Below, in pieces: positions 25,796 to 34,991 of a stretch of 64,000 nucleotides of DNA. The position numbers and the translations under genes were made by a program. Below the pieces are notes generated by a model, which saw nothing but the letters and a program-made list of their open reading frames with translations, had not been told where the DNA came from and made no database searches. The DNA is from Bacteroidia bacterium. Its GTDB lineage: Bacteria; Bacteroidota; Bacteroidia; J057; JAIXKT01. The stretch spans positions 62,001 to 126,000 of the forward strand of contig JAIXKT010000021.1 in assembly GCA_026932145.1 (NCBI GenBank), read 5' to 3'. The stretch's first letter is position 1, and each line of letters opens with the position of its first letter.

Positions 25796-26188
25796 ATGGT
25801 GCGAGCAATTATTATTGTAGCCGTATTGGGAGTTTTGTTTAGCTGTAACAAAAAGACAGAACTTCCTAATAACCAGCTAAATATACCTGTTAAGGATACA
25901 ACAGCCACTGGAAATGTAGGAAATTTAGAACTTACAGTATTTCATCCGGTTTTTGGAACGGGGCCGGGGTTTTTCATAAAAACCTATCGTTCTCGCTTAG
26001 ATCTGGAAAGAAATAACTACTTCAAGACTACAAATACCAATAAAGAAGGAATTGCTACAATATCTTCTTTACCTATGGGAATGGTTTATTTTTCCTGCTA
26101 TTATCCTCAGGATCCGGCACTTACAGCCTTGGATTCTATCTATATTTTACCCAATTATACCAACAAAGACAGTTTATTCCTTCAATGA
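25796..26188 (+). CDS. small putative lipoprotein
   Basis: ATG 25796 gives MVRAIIIVAVLGVLFSC, a signal peptide with a lipobox ending at Cys17. Earlier in-frame TTG codons (25778, 25784) would bury this. The mature part (about 113 residues) has a Thr/Asn-rich linker and then a sequence reminiscent of small beta-sandwich folds (LELTVFHP...GIATISSLPMGMVYFSCYYP). No family is recognised. Its stop overlaps the trxB start in an ATGA arrangement (26185-26188), so it is translationally coupled to thioredoxin reductase. Confidence 0.65.
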   Translation: MVRAIIIVAVLGVLFSCNKKTELPNNQLNIPVKDTTATGNVGNLELTVFHPVFGTGPGFFIKTYRSRLDLERNNYFKTTNTNKEGIATISSLPMGMVYFSCYYPQDPALTALDSIYILPNYTNKDSLFLQ

Positions 26189-27129
26189 GCGAAAAACAGA
26201 TTGAACATACCCATTGCCTAATTATAGGTTCTGGGCCTGCGGGTTATACGGCGGCTATTTATGCAGCTCGTGCAAGCCTGAACCCGGTCTTGTACACAGG
26301 AATCCAAATTGGCGGCCAATTAACAACGACCACAGACGTTGAGAATTTCCCCGGCTACCCAAACGGCATTACCGGACCAGAAATGATGGAAGAGTTTAGA
26401 AAACAAGCAGAACGCTTTGGCACAGACATTCGATACGCTTATGTAACTTCTATAGACTTACAGTCAAATCCCAAACGTGCCATTATAGATGACGGCCAAG
26501 AGATTACTGCGGATGCCGTCATTATCGCATCAGGAGCGTCAGCAAAATGGTTAGGGTTACCGGCTGAAAAAAAACTTAACGGAGCAGGTGTAAGTGCCTG
26601 CGCTGTATGTGATGGATTTTTCTTCCGTAACCAAGACGTAGCCGTTGTAGGCGGCGGAGATACTGCCTGCGAAGAAGCCGCATATCTATCCAAACTTTGC
26701 AAAAAAGTATATCTTATCGTCCGCCGAAATGAACTGCGCGCCTCCAAAGTAATGCAAGAACGTATCCAGAAAATCCCGAACATCGAAATATTGTGGGGCT
26801 ACGTTACCCAAGACATTATCGGAGAAACCAGTGTAACCGGAGCTATCCTAAAAAACCTGAATGATAATACCGAAAAACAGCTATCCATAACTGGTTTCTT
26901 TGTAGCTATCGGCCACCAACCGAATACCGGATTTTTGGCAGGCCAGCTAAACTTAGATGCAAATGGATATATCATAACTCAAGGAAAAAGTACCCATACA
27001 AATATAGAAGGTGTTTTTGCCTGTGGCGATATTCAAGATGCTACTTACCGTCAAGCAGTTACGGCTGCGGGGAGTGGCTGTATGGCTGCCTTAGATGCTG
27101 AAAGATGGTTAGCAGCGCGGGAACTATAA
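26185..27129 (+). CDS. trxB: thioredoxin reductase
   Basis: NADPH-dependent FAD enzyme that reduces thioredoxin. It shows the FAD-binding GSGPAGYTAAIYAARA, the redox-active CAVCDG motif, the NADPH-binding GGGDTACEEA and the C-terminal GVFACGDIQDATYRQAVTAAGSGCMAALDAE. Length of 314 residues is standard. It overlaps the upstream lipoprotein gene by four bases and the downstream FAD oxidoreductase gene by 25 bases. Confidence 0.96.
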   Translation: MSEKQIEHTHCLIIGSGPAGYTAAIYAARASLNPVLYTGIQIGGQLTTTTDVENFPGYPNGITGPEMMEEFRKQAERFGTDIRYAYVTSIDLQSNPKRAIIDDGQEITADAVIIASGASAKWLGLPAEKKLNGAGVSACAVCDGFFFRNQDVAVVGGGDTACEEAAYLSKLCKKVYLIVRRNELRASKVMQERIQKIPNIEILWGYVTQDIIGETSVTGAILKNLNDNTEKQLSITGFFVAIGHQPNTGFLAGQLNLDANGYIITQGKSTHTNIEGVFACGDIQDATYRQAVTAAGSGCMAALDAERWLAAREL

Positions 27130-28217
27130 AGCCCCCTCCAATACTCATAGTCGGTGGCGGGCTATCCGGATTGTGGCTCGCTATCAACTTGATAGAACGT
27201 GGAGAATACGTTGTTTTATTTGATGCCCCAAAACCCAATGCCGCTTCCAGAATAGGTGCAGGTGTTATTAACCCAATAACCGGAAAAAGAGCCGCTAAAA
27301 CATGGGAAGTAGATACTTTCTTACAATATCTAATCCAAAGGTTTGAATCCCCGTATCTAAATTCCTTAAAATATCTTTTGCAGCCGCTACAGCTTTACCG
27401 ACCTTTTAAAACTGCCTTTGAAGCTAATGAATGGGCAGGAAAAAGTGCCGACCCAAACTTCGCCCCCTTTGTTCACTATCAGTTTGGAACTAAGGGAGTT
27501 CCAGAATTGATAGACCCATTTGGCGGAATTAACATACAAGGATATAGATTACAAGTAAATTCTTTTATAGAAAAAGTCATTCCGATTTTAAGCCAAACTG
27601 GCCGCTTTCAGTTTCTGAATAAACCACTATTAAAAAGCCAACTATTCTTAGATTCAGGAGAATTTGAGCTTGACGGAAAGAGAGAATCCTACCGTTTTGT
27701 AGTAAATTGTACGGGAACTGATATTTTGCAGGATTCAGACTGGCCGGCAAAATGTGTCGTTCCCCTAAAAGGCCAGTTAGGCTTCTGCACCTTTGAGCCG
27801 CCTACCAATGTGGATTTTGGGTTATCCAGAGCTGTTTTTGTGCTAAACGAAGGAAGTTGTTTTTTAATAGGCTCTACCTACGAATTAGACTTTGAAGATG
27901 AATCAGTTACGGACGTATCAACACAACAACTGCAAGATAAAGCCCAAGAACTTTTAGCAATCCGAAATATTCACTGGCTTAACCAGCAAGCCGGCCTTCG
28001 GCCAACAACTTTCGACCGAAAACCGCTTATCGGAAAGCATTTTCGATATGATAATTACTTTATGTTGAACGGGCTCGGCACTAAAGGTGTGTTAATTGCA
28101 CCTTTAACAGCCAACATATTAGCAGACAATATGTTGAAAAATATTCCTATTCCAAAAGAGCTGAACTGGAATCGGTTGTTGGATAAGAAACGGGCATCCA
28201 TTCTACCTGAATCTTAA
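27105..28217 (+). CDS. FAD-dependent amino-acid-oxidase-like (DAO family) oxidoreductase
   Basis: The dinucleotide-binding motif ILIVGGGLSGLWLAINLIERG lies at residues 13-33, here only slightly preceded by other residues. RIGAGVINPITGKR follows, and the C-terminal block LNGLGTKGVLIAPLTANILAD is typical of D-amino-acid-oxidase/glycine-oxidase-like proteins. Substrate is unknown. The only ATG before the FAD motif is at 27105, inside trxB, giving a 25-base overlap. The 3' end overlaps the convergent tilS gene by 71 bases, so the last 23 or so codons of each are read from opposite strands. Confidence 0.83.
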   Translation: MVSSAGTIKPPPILIVGGGLSGLWLAINLIERGEYVVLFDAPKPNAASRIGAGVINPITGKRAAKTWEVDTFLQYLIQRFESPYLNSLKYLLQPLQLYRPFKTAFEANEWAGKSADPNFAPFVHYQFGTKGVPELIDPFGGINIQGYRLQVNSFIEKVIPILSQTGRFQFLNKPLLKSQLFLDSGEFELDGKRESYRFVVNCTGTDILQDSDWPAKCVVPLKGQLGFCTFEPPTNVDFGLSRAVFVLNEGSCFLIGSTYELDFEDESVTDVSTQQLQDKAQELLAIRNIHWLNQQAGLRPTTFDRKPLIGKHFRYDNYFMLNGLGTKGVLIAPLTANILADNMLKNIPIPKELNWNRLLDKKRASILPES

Positions 28218-29478
28218 TCAGATGCTTTTTGCTGTACCAAAGGCTATCAAGGGCTATTATTTCTCCTGATTCAGTTGTAATTACAAAACAATTCTTTTTT
28301 TGCCTTGCCGGAATTGATTTATTGGTCAAAAAATCACTGATTAGAATCGAGTTGGGGGCTTTTACGGATATTTTTAGCCTATCTCCGGCTTTCCAGTATC
28401 TCAGAAAGTACTTTTCGGTGGCTAAAGTTTCTACATAGATTTTTCGGTTCGCTAATTGAATCGTGCAATGATTTTGTAATGGAATCTCTGTGTCCAAGGC
28501 CGCATAAGCAGGATAACCAATACTGATTCCGCTTCGTTCTCTCCAGATTTCATATTGGTTCAGTAATATTTTTTTCCCCACTTGTGTTTGCCTCAACGCA
28601 AGAATTTCCGCTATTTGCTTAAATGAAAACCTAAGCCTACTTAACCACCATATTTCAAATAACTTAGCTGCTTGCGAAGTTTCATTTTGAGCTAATTTCT
28701 GGAAATTTAATGTAACAAAGCCGTCCGGTTCTGCTGTTTCATAAAGAGCAATTTTGGGGCGAAATACCTCCTCGATAAAAGCAATTTGTTGAGTATATAA
28801 CCCTATTTTTTGCTGTAAAGAAGAATGAAGCCCGGGGTTAACTAATAACGCATCTTTTATTAAGTGATTACGAATGAAATTTCGTTGATATTTATTAGAA
28901 GAATTGCTTACATCCTCACACCACGTATAGTTTTCTGATTCTAAAAATTGCTGCAAGTCTTTTTTCTTACAAAAGTTTAACAGAGGGCGAACAATTAGGG
29001 TTCTTTTTTCAGGTATTCCAAAGATAACTGCAAATTCAGACGATCTAAGAACAGAGGCAAAGATGGTTTCTATTTGGTCGTCTAAGTGATGAGCTGTTAG
29101 TAAATAATCATAGTGAAACTGATTTATGAGTTCATTAAACCAATGATAACGTAAGATTCTGGCCGCTTCTTGAATAGAAATTTTATGTTGATTAGCATAT
29201 TCTTGGCAAGAAACCTGTTTGATATGAGCAAAAGTTTTCCACTGTTCAGCTAATTTCTGGACAAAAATTTCTTCTTCTTCGGCCTCTTTACGAAGATTGA
29301 AATTCATATAGGCTAAGGAAAAACGGTAGTTATTCTTGAATAACAGCAAGCCAAGAGCCACCGAGTCTGCCCCGCCACTACAAGCTAAAAGTAAATTTTG
29401 ATGCTTGTTTATCAATTGGTTAGCTTCTAAATACGTAGAAAATTGCTTATCTAAGGAAGGTTGGTTTTTGTTAGGCAC
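28147..29478 (-). CDS. tilS: tRNA(Ile)-lysidine synthase
   Basis: Modifies the wobble C of the minor tRNA-Ile (CAU) to lysidine so that it reads AUA. The PP-loop SGGADSVALG lies at about residue 34. Further family blocks are LTAHHLDDQIETI, the RPLL segment and NSSNKYQRNFIRNHLI. A TilS C-terminal region (FLRYWKAGDRLKI, LTNKSIPARQKKNCFVI) completes the 443 residues. The start is GTG 29478. A strong promoter lies just upstream and is divergent from the polysaccharide export gene. The 3' end overlaps the FAD oxidoreductase gene. Confidence 0.94.
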   Translation of the reverse strand: MPNKNQPSLDKQFSTYLEANQLINKHQNLLLACSGGADSVALGLLLFKNNYRFSLAYMNFNLRKEAEEEEIFVQKLAEQWKTFAHIKQVSCQEYANQHKISIQEAARILRYHWFNELINQFHYDYLLTAHHLDDQIETIFASVLRSSEFAVIFGIPEKRTLIVRPLLNFCKKKDLQQFLESENYTWCEDVSNSSNKYQRNFIRNHLIKDALLVNPGLHSSLQQKIGLYTQQIAFIEEVFRPKIALYETAEPDGFVTLNFQKLAQNETSQAAKLFEIWWLSRLRFSFKQIAEILALRQTQVGKKILLNQYEIWRERSGISIGYPAYAALDTEIPLQNHCTIQLANRKIYVETLATEKYFLRYWKAGDRLKISVKAPNSILISDFLTNKSIPARQKKNCFVITTESGEIIALDSLWYSKKHLIKIQVEWMPVSYPTTDSSSALLE

Positions 29479-29490
29479 AGTTTTAGCCTA

Positions 29491-29521
29491 CAAAATTATG
29501 GTTAATAACCTCTAATACAAA
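29491..29521 (-). promoter_or_regulatory. promoter of tilS
   Basis: On the minus strand TTTG (29521-29518) and TAATTTTG (29498-29491) are separated by 19 bases, an excellent match to the Bacteroidota housekeeping consensus. The GTG start follows after 12 bases. Confidence 0.65.
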
Positions 29522-29566
29522 CTGTATTGTTTACCCAAAATAAATCGCCAATAAAGTTTTAATCTA

Positions 29567-29600
29567 TTTGCCGGATTAACGATAAAAGCGTTTAATTTTG
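29567..29600 (+). promoter_or_regulatory. candidate promoter of the polysaccharide export operon
   Basis: TTTG (29567-29570) and TAATTTTG (29593-29600) are separated by 22 bases, slightly long. The -7 element ends seven bases before the GTG start at 29608. Confidence 0.5.
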
Positions 29601-29607
29601 CGACGAA

Positions 29608-30384
29608 GTGTTTTCTCGTATATTTTTTTACTGCATAGCACTAACTGCTTTTTTGGCGACTACCGGATGCGGCTATAAGCATCAGCAGGTTTTGTTTAAA
29701 ACAGCTAATCCCGTTGATATGCGCCATGAAACGGTCGTGCGTGTGTCTGGCCAAGAAAGTTCCGTACCAATAATTCCCATTTTGTCTGTTGGAGATAGGT
29801 TAGATGTACGTGTTTCGAATGCCGTAGAGTTGGCATCAGCTATCCCTAAAACAAATCAATCAGATACACCCCCTAGCTATCTGATTGGTATAGACAGTTT
29901 AGTCGCTTTACCCGTAATTGGTAGGGTAAACTTAGTAGGCTTAACTCGTGTACAGGCAGTATTGAAGTTAGAAGAACTCTATAAAAAATACCTTAATGAT
30001 CCTATCGTAAGCGTTGAAATACTGAATCTTACCTTCAGTATTTTAGGGGAAGTTCAAAAACCGGGTATCTATCCCTTAGCTCAGGAACGATTACATTTGG
30101 CTCAAGCCATCTCACAGGCCGGAGGCTTTACGGTTTATGCCAAAAAAAGAAATATTAAGATAATTCGTGGGGATTTTAAAAATCCTGAAGTGCTTTTGAT
30201 TAATCTAACAAACATCCAAACAATTGAAACCGAAGAATTAATTATTCGGAACAAAGATATTGTTTACATTGAGCCTCGAAGTGGCCGGTTGGTAAACGAA
30301 GTGTTAGGCCCTATTTTGCCGTTTGTTACTATTATCACCTCGATTGCCAGCACGATTATTTTAGGGTTTCGTTTTCTACGATAA
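29608..30384 (+). CDS. polysaccharide biosynthesis/export lipoprotein (Wza-like)
   Basis: A 258-residue outer-membrane polysaccharide export protein of the short Bacteroidota type. It has a signal peptide with lipobox TTGC (Cys21), a poly-export domain (about 50-140, with LSVGDRLDVRV and YLIGIDSLVALPVIGRVNLVGLT), an SLBB domain (FSILGEVQKPGIYPL...LAQAISQAGGFT) and a C-terminal hydrophobic segment. It starts at GTG 29608. The Wzc-like kinase gene follows after three bases, so the pair should form the trans-envelope export complex. Confidence 0.88.
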   Translation: MFSRIFFYCIALTAFLATTGCGYKHQQVLFKTANPVDMRHETVVRVSGQESSVPIIPILSVGDRLDVRVSNAVELASAIPKTNQSDTPPSYLIGIDSLVALPVIGRVNLVGLTRVQAVLKLEELYKKYLNDPIVSVEILNLTFSILGEVQKPGIYPLAQERLHLAQAISQAGGFTVYAKKRNIKIIRGDFKNPEVLLINLTNIQTIETEELIIRNKDIVYIEPRSGRLVNEVLGPILPFVTIITSIASTIILGFRFLR

Positions 30385-30387
30385 TTT

Positions 30388-32814
30388 ATGCAAACAAGTC
30401 CAGCGGATTCTAACCAACAGGCCGAAGCGATTGATTTACGGAAATTTTTATTTACCATACTCAAAAAATGGCAGTGGATTTTGTTGGGGACTTTATTGGG
30501 GGTTACCGTAGCCTTTTTGTTTTTAAGATATACCCCTGCTCTTTTTCAAGCTACTGCTACTGTGCGGGTAGAAGATGATAACTTGGGATTGTATGGTGAT
30601 TTTGCTGATTTAACGGGCACTACTCTCAAAGATAAATTACTCACCGAAGTAGAAATTTTAAAATCCAGAAGTTTAATAGAGGCTTCTATAGAAAAGTTGC
30701 CTCTTCGAGTAAGCTATTTTTCTGCAGGGAGATTTGTTGATAGAGAAATGTACAACAAAGCTCCTTTTCGGGTAGAATATACCCGCCGAGATAGCTTACC
30801 TTTTGAAGGCTATTTTTCGGTAAAAATAGACCCTAACCAATCAAACAAATTTTTATTAGCTGCAAAAGGCACGGATTTAGAGGCCGTTTTTAAGCCCCAA
30901 ACAGTTCAGTTCGGAGAATGGGTCAGTTTTCCCCCAATTAAATTTAGACTCGTAAGAATAGACTCAATACCACTTGAATTTGAAAAATATCGTTTTAATT
31001 TCAATAAGACGGTTGATATAATTGAGAGAATTCGGGAAAATCTTTCTATAAAGCAGCCGGTTAAGGAGGTCTCTCTGGTTGAAATTTCAATCAAAGACGT
31101 TGTTCCGGAACTTACGGCAGATTTTGTTAATACGCTATCACAGGTGTATATAGATCAAGACATACTCATTAAAGCTCAAGCAGCCAGCCAAACCTTAGCT
31201 TTTATAGATAATTTGCTATCCGAACTCTCCTTAAAGGTTCAAGAATCCGGATTACAATTAGAAAAATTTAAACGTGATAACCACATTGTAGATGTAGAAT
31301 TAAATACCAAACTTGGCTTAGAGCGTGTATCTAACCAAGAAGTTCAGCAAAATATGCTGGAAATCCAAAAAATAGCTATCCTCAATTTAGAAAAGCAAAT
31401 TGCTGATAATCAGGAAGTTTCAAATTTAAGTTTTAACCTTGAAGGAAATATTGACCCTGTGTTGATAGAGTTGATAGGAATACTGAACCAATTAAATGCA
31501 GAAAGAAAATCTCGATTACAGGTTTACACACCGGAAAGCCCCTATGTTTTGGAAATAGACCAGAAAATTGCAGAAACAAAACGTGCTATCCAGCAAAATA
31601 TCAAAGTTGCTAAGAAAAGAATAGAGGAGCAGATTCAGTTATTAAGCAGGTTTATTCGAGATTCAAAGGGAAGTTTAACAACAATTCCGGAAACGGAACG
31701 TGTGTTTATCAACTTACTGCGTAGCTATGAAATAAACCAAAAAGTATATGATCTTTTGATGGAAAAGCGCTTAGAGCAATCTATTGCGCGTGCTTCTGTA
31801 GTTTCTTCAGCCCGAGTTGTAGATAAAGGAATAGTGCCAGAAGATCCTGTTTCTCCGTCCAAAAAATTAGTGTATTTATTGGGCTTCATAATGGGCGGCG
31901 GCGGCGCAGTATTTGTCATTTTACTTATTGATTTCTTTAATAATCGCATTTATTTACCTACGGAAGTAGAACACCTTACGGGAATACCGGTAGTTGGGGT
32001 TATTAGGAGCATTGAAAATAAAGGAGCACCACAAAGTCCAATACAAGTTATTGCAAATCAGCGTTCTGCAATAACAGAATCGCTACGGGCGTTACGAACA
32101 AACGTTCAATTTATTCGTAATAATAGCAAAAAGACCCCTATTATTAGCGTTACATCTTCGGTTAGCGGAGAAGGTAAGTCCTTTATTATCTCAAATTTAG
32201 CAGCGATGTTTTCATTGCTCGATAAAAAGATAATTATTTTGGAACTCGATCTAAGAAAACCAAAATTGCACCAAAGACTTAATCTTCCAAATGATGTTGG
32301 AATAAGCAGCTGTTTAGCTGGTTTAGCTGATATTCAATCTGTTATCAAAAATACAGGACTTCAAAATTTAGATATTGTCTTAGCAGGCCCAATTCCTCCA
32401 AATCCTGCAGAATTAATTATGGGAGAGCAGTTTGGTAAAATTATTGAAGAGTTGAGCCAAAGCTATGATTTTATTTTTATTGACACACCCCCGGTAGGGC
32501 TTGTTTCAGATGCAATCCCAATTACAAAATTAAGTGATGTTTGTTTGTATGTATTTAGATACAATTATTCTCTAAGGCAGTTTGCACAAATTCCGAAACG
32601 AATAAAAGAAGAGCACAAATTGCAGAACTTATATTGTGTTTTAAATGGTTTTTCAGAGCAATCTGGAAGCTATGGTTATTATGACGGAGGTGGCTATTAT
32701 GGAGGCTATTATGGGCAGTATAATGACGGCTACTTTGAAGATGAAAACCCTAAAACGCTTTGGCAAAAGATAAAAAAACGGCTAAAACCTGCACGCCAAA
32801 AGTCAAAAAAGTAG
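30388..32814 (+). CDS. polysaccharide co-polymerase / tyrosine autokinase (Wzc-like)
   Basis: The 808-residue protein has an N-terminal Wzz domain with TM1 near 33-50, a long coiled-coil periplasmic region, TM2 near 500-520, and a C-terminal BY-kinase. Kinase motifs seen are Walker A SVSGEGKS (about 592-599), Walker A' ILELDLRKPKL and Walker B FIFIDTPPVG. The tail is a tyrosine-rich cluster (residues about 760-790, roughly nine Tyr among Gly), the expected autophosphorylation site controlling chain length and export. No glycosyltransferase, flippase or polymerase gene is adjacent. The 3' end overlaps the convergent metallophosphoesterase gene by 12 bases. Confidence 0.92.
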   Translation: MQTSPADSNQQAEAIDLRKFLFTILKKWQWILLGTLLGVTVAFLFLRYTPALFQATATVRVEDDNLGLYGDFADLTGTTLKDKLLTEVEILKSRSLIEASIEKLPLRVSYFSAGRFVDREMYNKAPFRVEYTRRDSLPFEGYFSVKIDPNQSNKFLLAAKGTDLEAVFKPQTVQFGEWVSFPPIKFRLVRIDSIPLEFEKYRFNFNKTVDIIERIRENLSIKQPVKEVSLVEISIKDVVPELTADFVNTLSQVYIDQDILIKAQAASQTLAFIDNLLSELSLKVQESGLQLEKFKRDNHIVDVELNTKLGLERVSNQEVQQNMLEIQKIAILNLEKQIADNQEVSNLSFNLEGNIDPVLIELIGILNQLNAERKSRLQVYTPESPYVLEIDQKIAETKRAIQQNIKVAKKRIEEQIQLLSRFIRDSKGSLTTIPETERVFINLLRSYEINQKVYDLLMEKRLEQSIARASVVSSARVVDKGIVPEDPVSPSKKLVYLLGFIMGGGGAVFVILLIDFFNNRIYLPTEVEHLTGIPVVGVIRSIENKGAPQSPIQVIANQRSAITESLRALRTNVQFIRNNSKKTPIISVTSSVSGEGKSFIISNLAAMFSLLDKKIIILELDLRKPKLHQRLNLPNDVGISSCLAGLADIQSVIKNTGLQNLDIVLAGPIPPNPAELIMGEQFGKIIEELSQSYDFIFIDTPPVGLVSDAIPITKLSDVCLYVFRYNYSLRQFAQIPKRIKEEHKLQNLYCVLNGFSEQSGSYGYYDGGGYYGGYYGQYNDGYFEDENPKTLWQKIKKRLKPARQKSKK

Positions 32815-33963
32815 CCTACGAAATAAAATACATTCGTTTTCAGCATCATAAATAGTCATAAAAAACGTATCGGCTATTACAGAAATTACGGCAAAACCGC
32901 GTCTCTGCGCAGTAAACAAAGCGTGATTCCTTTTTCCTACATAAGAACTTTTGCTCCCTGAGCCACTAACGGTATGCGAAAATGGGTGTTGTATATCAAA
33001 ATTTTTGGGCAATAGATGATGAAATTGCAGATTATGGTCATGCCCAGAAACGTAGTGTATGTTGGGAAATGTTCCAATCAGATGAATCATTTTTTTGCTA
33101 AACTCTCGATAGCGGGCGTTAGATAAATCAGTGTTGTGCCCAATCCATTTTCGGGTTAAGCACATAATTGTTCCAATAACAGGTAGTGGAATGAATCCAT
33201 AAGGAGTAATTTGCCGAATGGGAAAAATGTGGTCTAACCAATGATAATACCCACCATGATGCCCGTTGCTGATGAGCGGGTGATGACCAATTAGAATAAT
33301 AGGTTTATTTTGATAGGTTTGCAGCGTATCCGCTAAGTTTTTCCAAAAAATACTATCGCTTTGTTTACAGGTATTTATATTGGATTTTTGGTTTTGTAAA
33401 AACCATTGCGAGTCTATGATAATAACAGAAAAGTTTTTTGCTTTGATAGGAACAACGGGCCCCGGGCAGTTATTAGCCGGAAGAAATTCAATCGTTGAAT
33501 CTTGAGAAAAAATATAATCGGCTTCGTCTTGTGGGTCATTATACCATTCGTGATTTCCGGGTATAAAAATCCTTTTTCCGAAGCATTTTTTAGCAACTTC
33601 TAAGGACGGTTTTAGGGCGTTTTCGGCTTCATTACGTTTTTCATGCGTAGGTTTGGGCATCCCCTTGGGATACACGTTGTCTCCTAAGAAGATAAGTGCG
33701 CAGCTTTTGGGGGGATTTATAGACTTATCTGGAATGAGCTTGCCTAAATAGTTTATGGCAGTTCCTCCCTTAGTTTTTTCGGCAGCTCCGGCATCCCCTA
33801 TCAAAAATAAATTAAAATCCGGCGTTTTTTGTAAATCTAAGGAGTCTATTTTGGCCTGTTTATTGGCATAGTATGGACGGTTTGTTTGGCAAGAAAAAAA
33901 ACAAACTGCTATTAGGCAGAAGGTAACAATACAATTTGTTTTATGATTAAAATATTGATACAC
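32803..33963 (-). CDS. lipoprotein metallophosphoesterase
   Basis: The GTG start gives a hydrophobic signal with lipobox CFFSC (Cys25). Calcineurin-like metal motifs are visible: FLIGDAGA, FLGDNVYPKG, FIPGNHEW, ILIGHHPL and YVSGHDHNLQ. Length is 386 residues. It should be an envelope-anchored phosphoesterase, possibly a phosphatase or nucleotidase, with unknown substrate. It starts six bases after the RlpA stop and is probably co-transcribed with rlpA. Confidence 0.86.
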   Translation of the reverse strand: MYQYFNHKTNCIVTFCLIAVCFFSCQTNRPYYANKQAKIDSLDLQKTPDFNLFLIGDAGAAEKTKGGTAINYLGKLIPDKSINPPKSCALIFLGDNVYPKGMPKPTHEKRNEAENALKPSLEVAKKCFGKRIFIPGNHEWYNDPQDEADYIFSQDSTIEFLPANNCPGPVVPIKAKNFSVIIIDSQWFLQNQKSNINTCKQSDSIFWKNLADTLQTYQNKPIILIGHHPLISNGHHGGYYHWLDHIFPIRQITPYGFIPLPVIGTIMCLTRKWIGHNTDLSNARYREFSKKMIHLIGTFPNIHYVSGHDHNLQFHHLLPKNFDIQHPFSHTVSGSGSKSSYVGKRNHALFTAQRRGFAVISVIADTFFMTIYDAENECILFRRLLF

Positions 33964-33969
33964 TGTATT

Positions 33970-34920
33970 TTAGTTAGGGTATTCAATTGGGGATCCGCTT
34001 AATCCTTTGGTGTTAATTTCGGTTATATTTTTCTTAGCGGTAGCTTTATCGTTATAGATTCCCAAGGTAATTTTGTATAATGTACTGTTCTTTTTGGCTA
34101 TTGCCCAGATAAAAACGCGGGAATATCCTTTTTGCTTAGCGGTTTCTGCTATGCGCAAGGCATTTTCAAGATCTCGAAAAGCCCCAAGTTGTATTCCCCA
34201 GCCTGTTACCGTTGCTTTGCTTCCGTCAAGGTTGTAGATGCCACTTTTTTTGAAAATAGTTATGTCTATCGGTTGTTTTTTCACTTCTTGCGGTGGGGGA
34301 GTGTTTTCCGGTTGCTTAGGTGTTTCTTTTTCCGGTTGAGGTGGTTTTATTTCGATTATTTTCTCCGGCTGTTTTGAGGTTTCTATGGGTGGGTTTTGCT
34401 CTTTTGTAGTTGTTGTTTCCGTTTTTTCTATGTTGTTATGAATTTCTGGATTTTTTCCATTTAGCCCAATAACCTCTATTTTTACGTTTCCGGTTCCGCT
34501 TGCTAAAATCCCCAATTCTTTGGCTGCGTTATACGAAACATCTATAATTCTGCCGGGTGAGTGTGGCCCTCGATCATTGATTCGAACTGTTACTGTTTTG
34601 CCGTTGCTGATATTTGTAACCTTTACAATACTTTGAAATGCGATTGTTTTATGGGCTGCTGTAAGCTGATTTCTGTCATAACGCTCTCCGCTGGCAGTAA
34701 ATCGCCCGTGAAATTTATCCGCATAATAAGAGGCTGCTCCTTTTTGTGTGTATCCTAACTGTGCAAAAAGGGAATTATGCAGCATAATAAGAAATCCCAA
34801 TATAGCAATACTAAAAACAAAATGGGAATAATTCCCTAAAAATAAAATATTTATGTATTTTCCCCAACTGTTTTTTTGGCGAGATAACAGACCTCTGATG
34901 CTATTTGTGTATTTCTCCAT
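33970..34920 (-). CDS. RlpA-like septal ring lytic transglycosylase with SPOR domain
   Basis: A membrane or signal segment (about 34-50) follows 30 cytoplasmic-type residues. It is followed by the RlpA double-psi beta-barrel (GAASYYADKFHGRFTASGERYD, RINDRGPHSPGRIIDVS), a Pro/Glu/Lys-rich linker (about 165-225) and a C-terminal SPOR domain (WGIQLGAFRDLENA) that binds denuded septal peptidoglycan. ATG 34920 is the likely start; a TTG two codons earlier is less likely. A -7 element ends three bases before the ATG. Confidence 0.87.
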   Translation of the reverse strand: MEKYTNSIRGLLSRQKNSWGKYINILFLGNYSHFVFSIAILGFLIMLHNSLFAQLGYTQKGAASYYADKFHGRFTASGERYDRNQLTAAHKTIAFQSIVKVTNISNGKTVTVRINDRGPHSPGRIIDVSYNAAKELGILASGTGNVKIEVIGLNGKNPEIHNNIEKTETTTTKEQNPPIETSKQPEKIIEIKPPQPEKETPKQPENTPPPQEVKKQPIDITIFKKSGIYNLDGSKATVTGWGIQLGAFRDLENALRIAETAKQKGYSRVFIWAIAKKNSTLYKITLGIYNDKATAKKNITEINTKGLSGSPIEYPN

Positions 34921-34923
34921 ACA

Positions 34924-34931
34924 CAAAACTA
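34924..34931 (-). promoter_or_regulatory. candidate -7 element of the rlpA-phosphoesterase operon
   Basis: TAGTTTTG on the minus strand, three bases before ATG 34920. It is one of several cases in this window of a -7 element that nearly touches the start codon. Confidence 0.45.
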
Positions 34932-34991
34932 ATAATTTTTCACAGACAAAGGCTTGGCTTAAAAGTTGGTTGGGTTATGGTAGTTGTTTTT

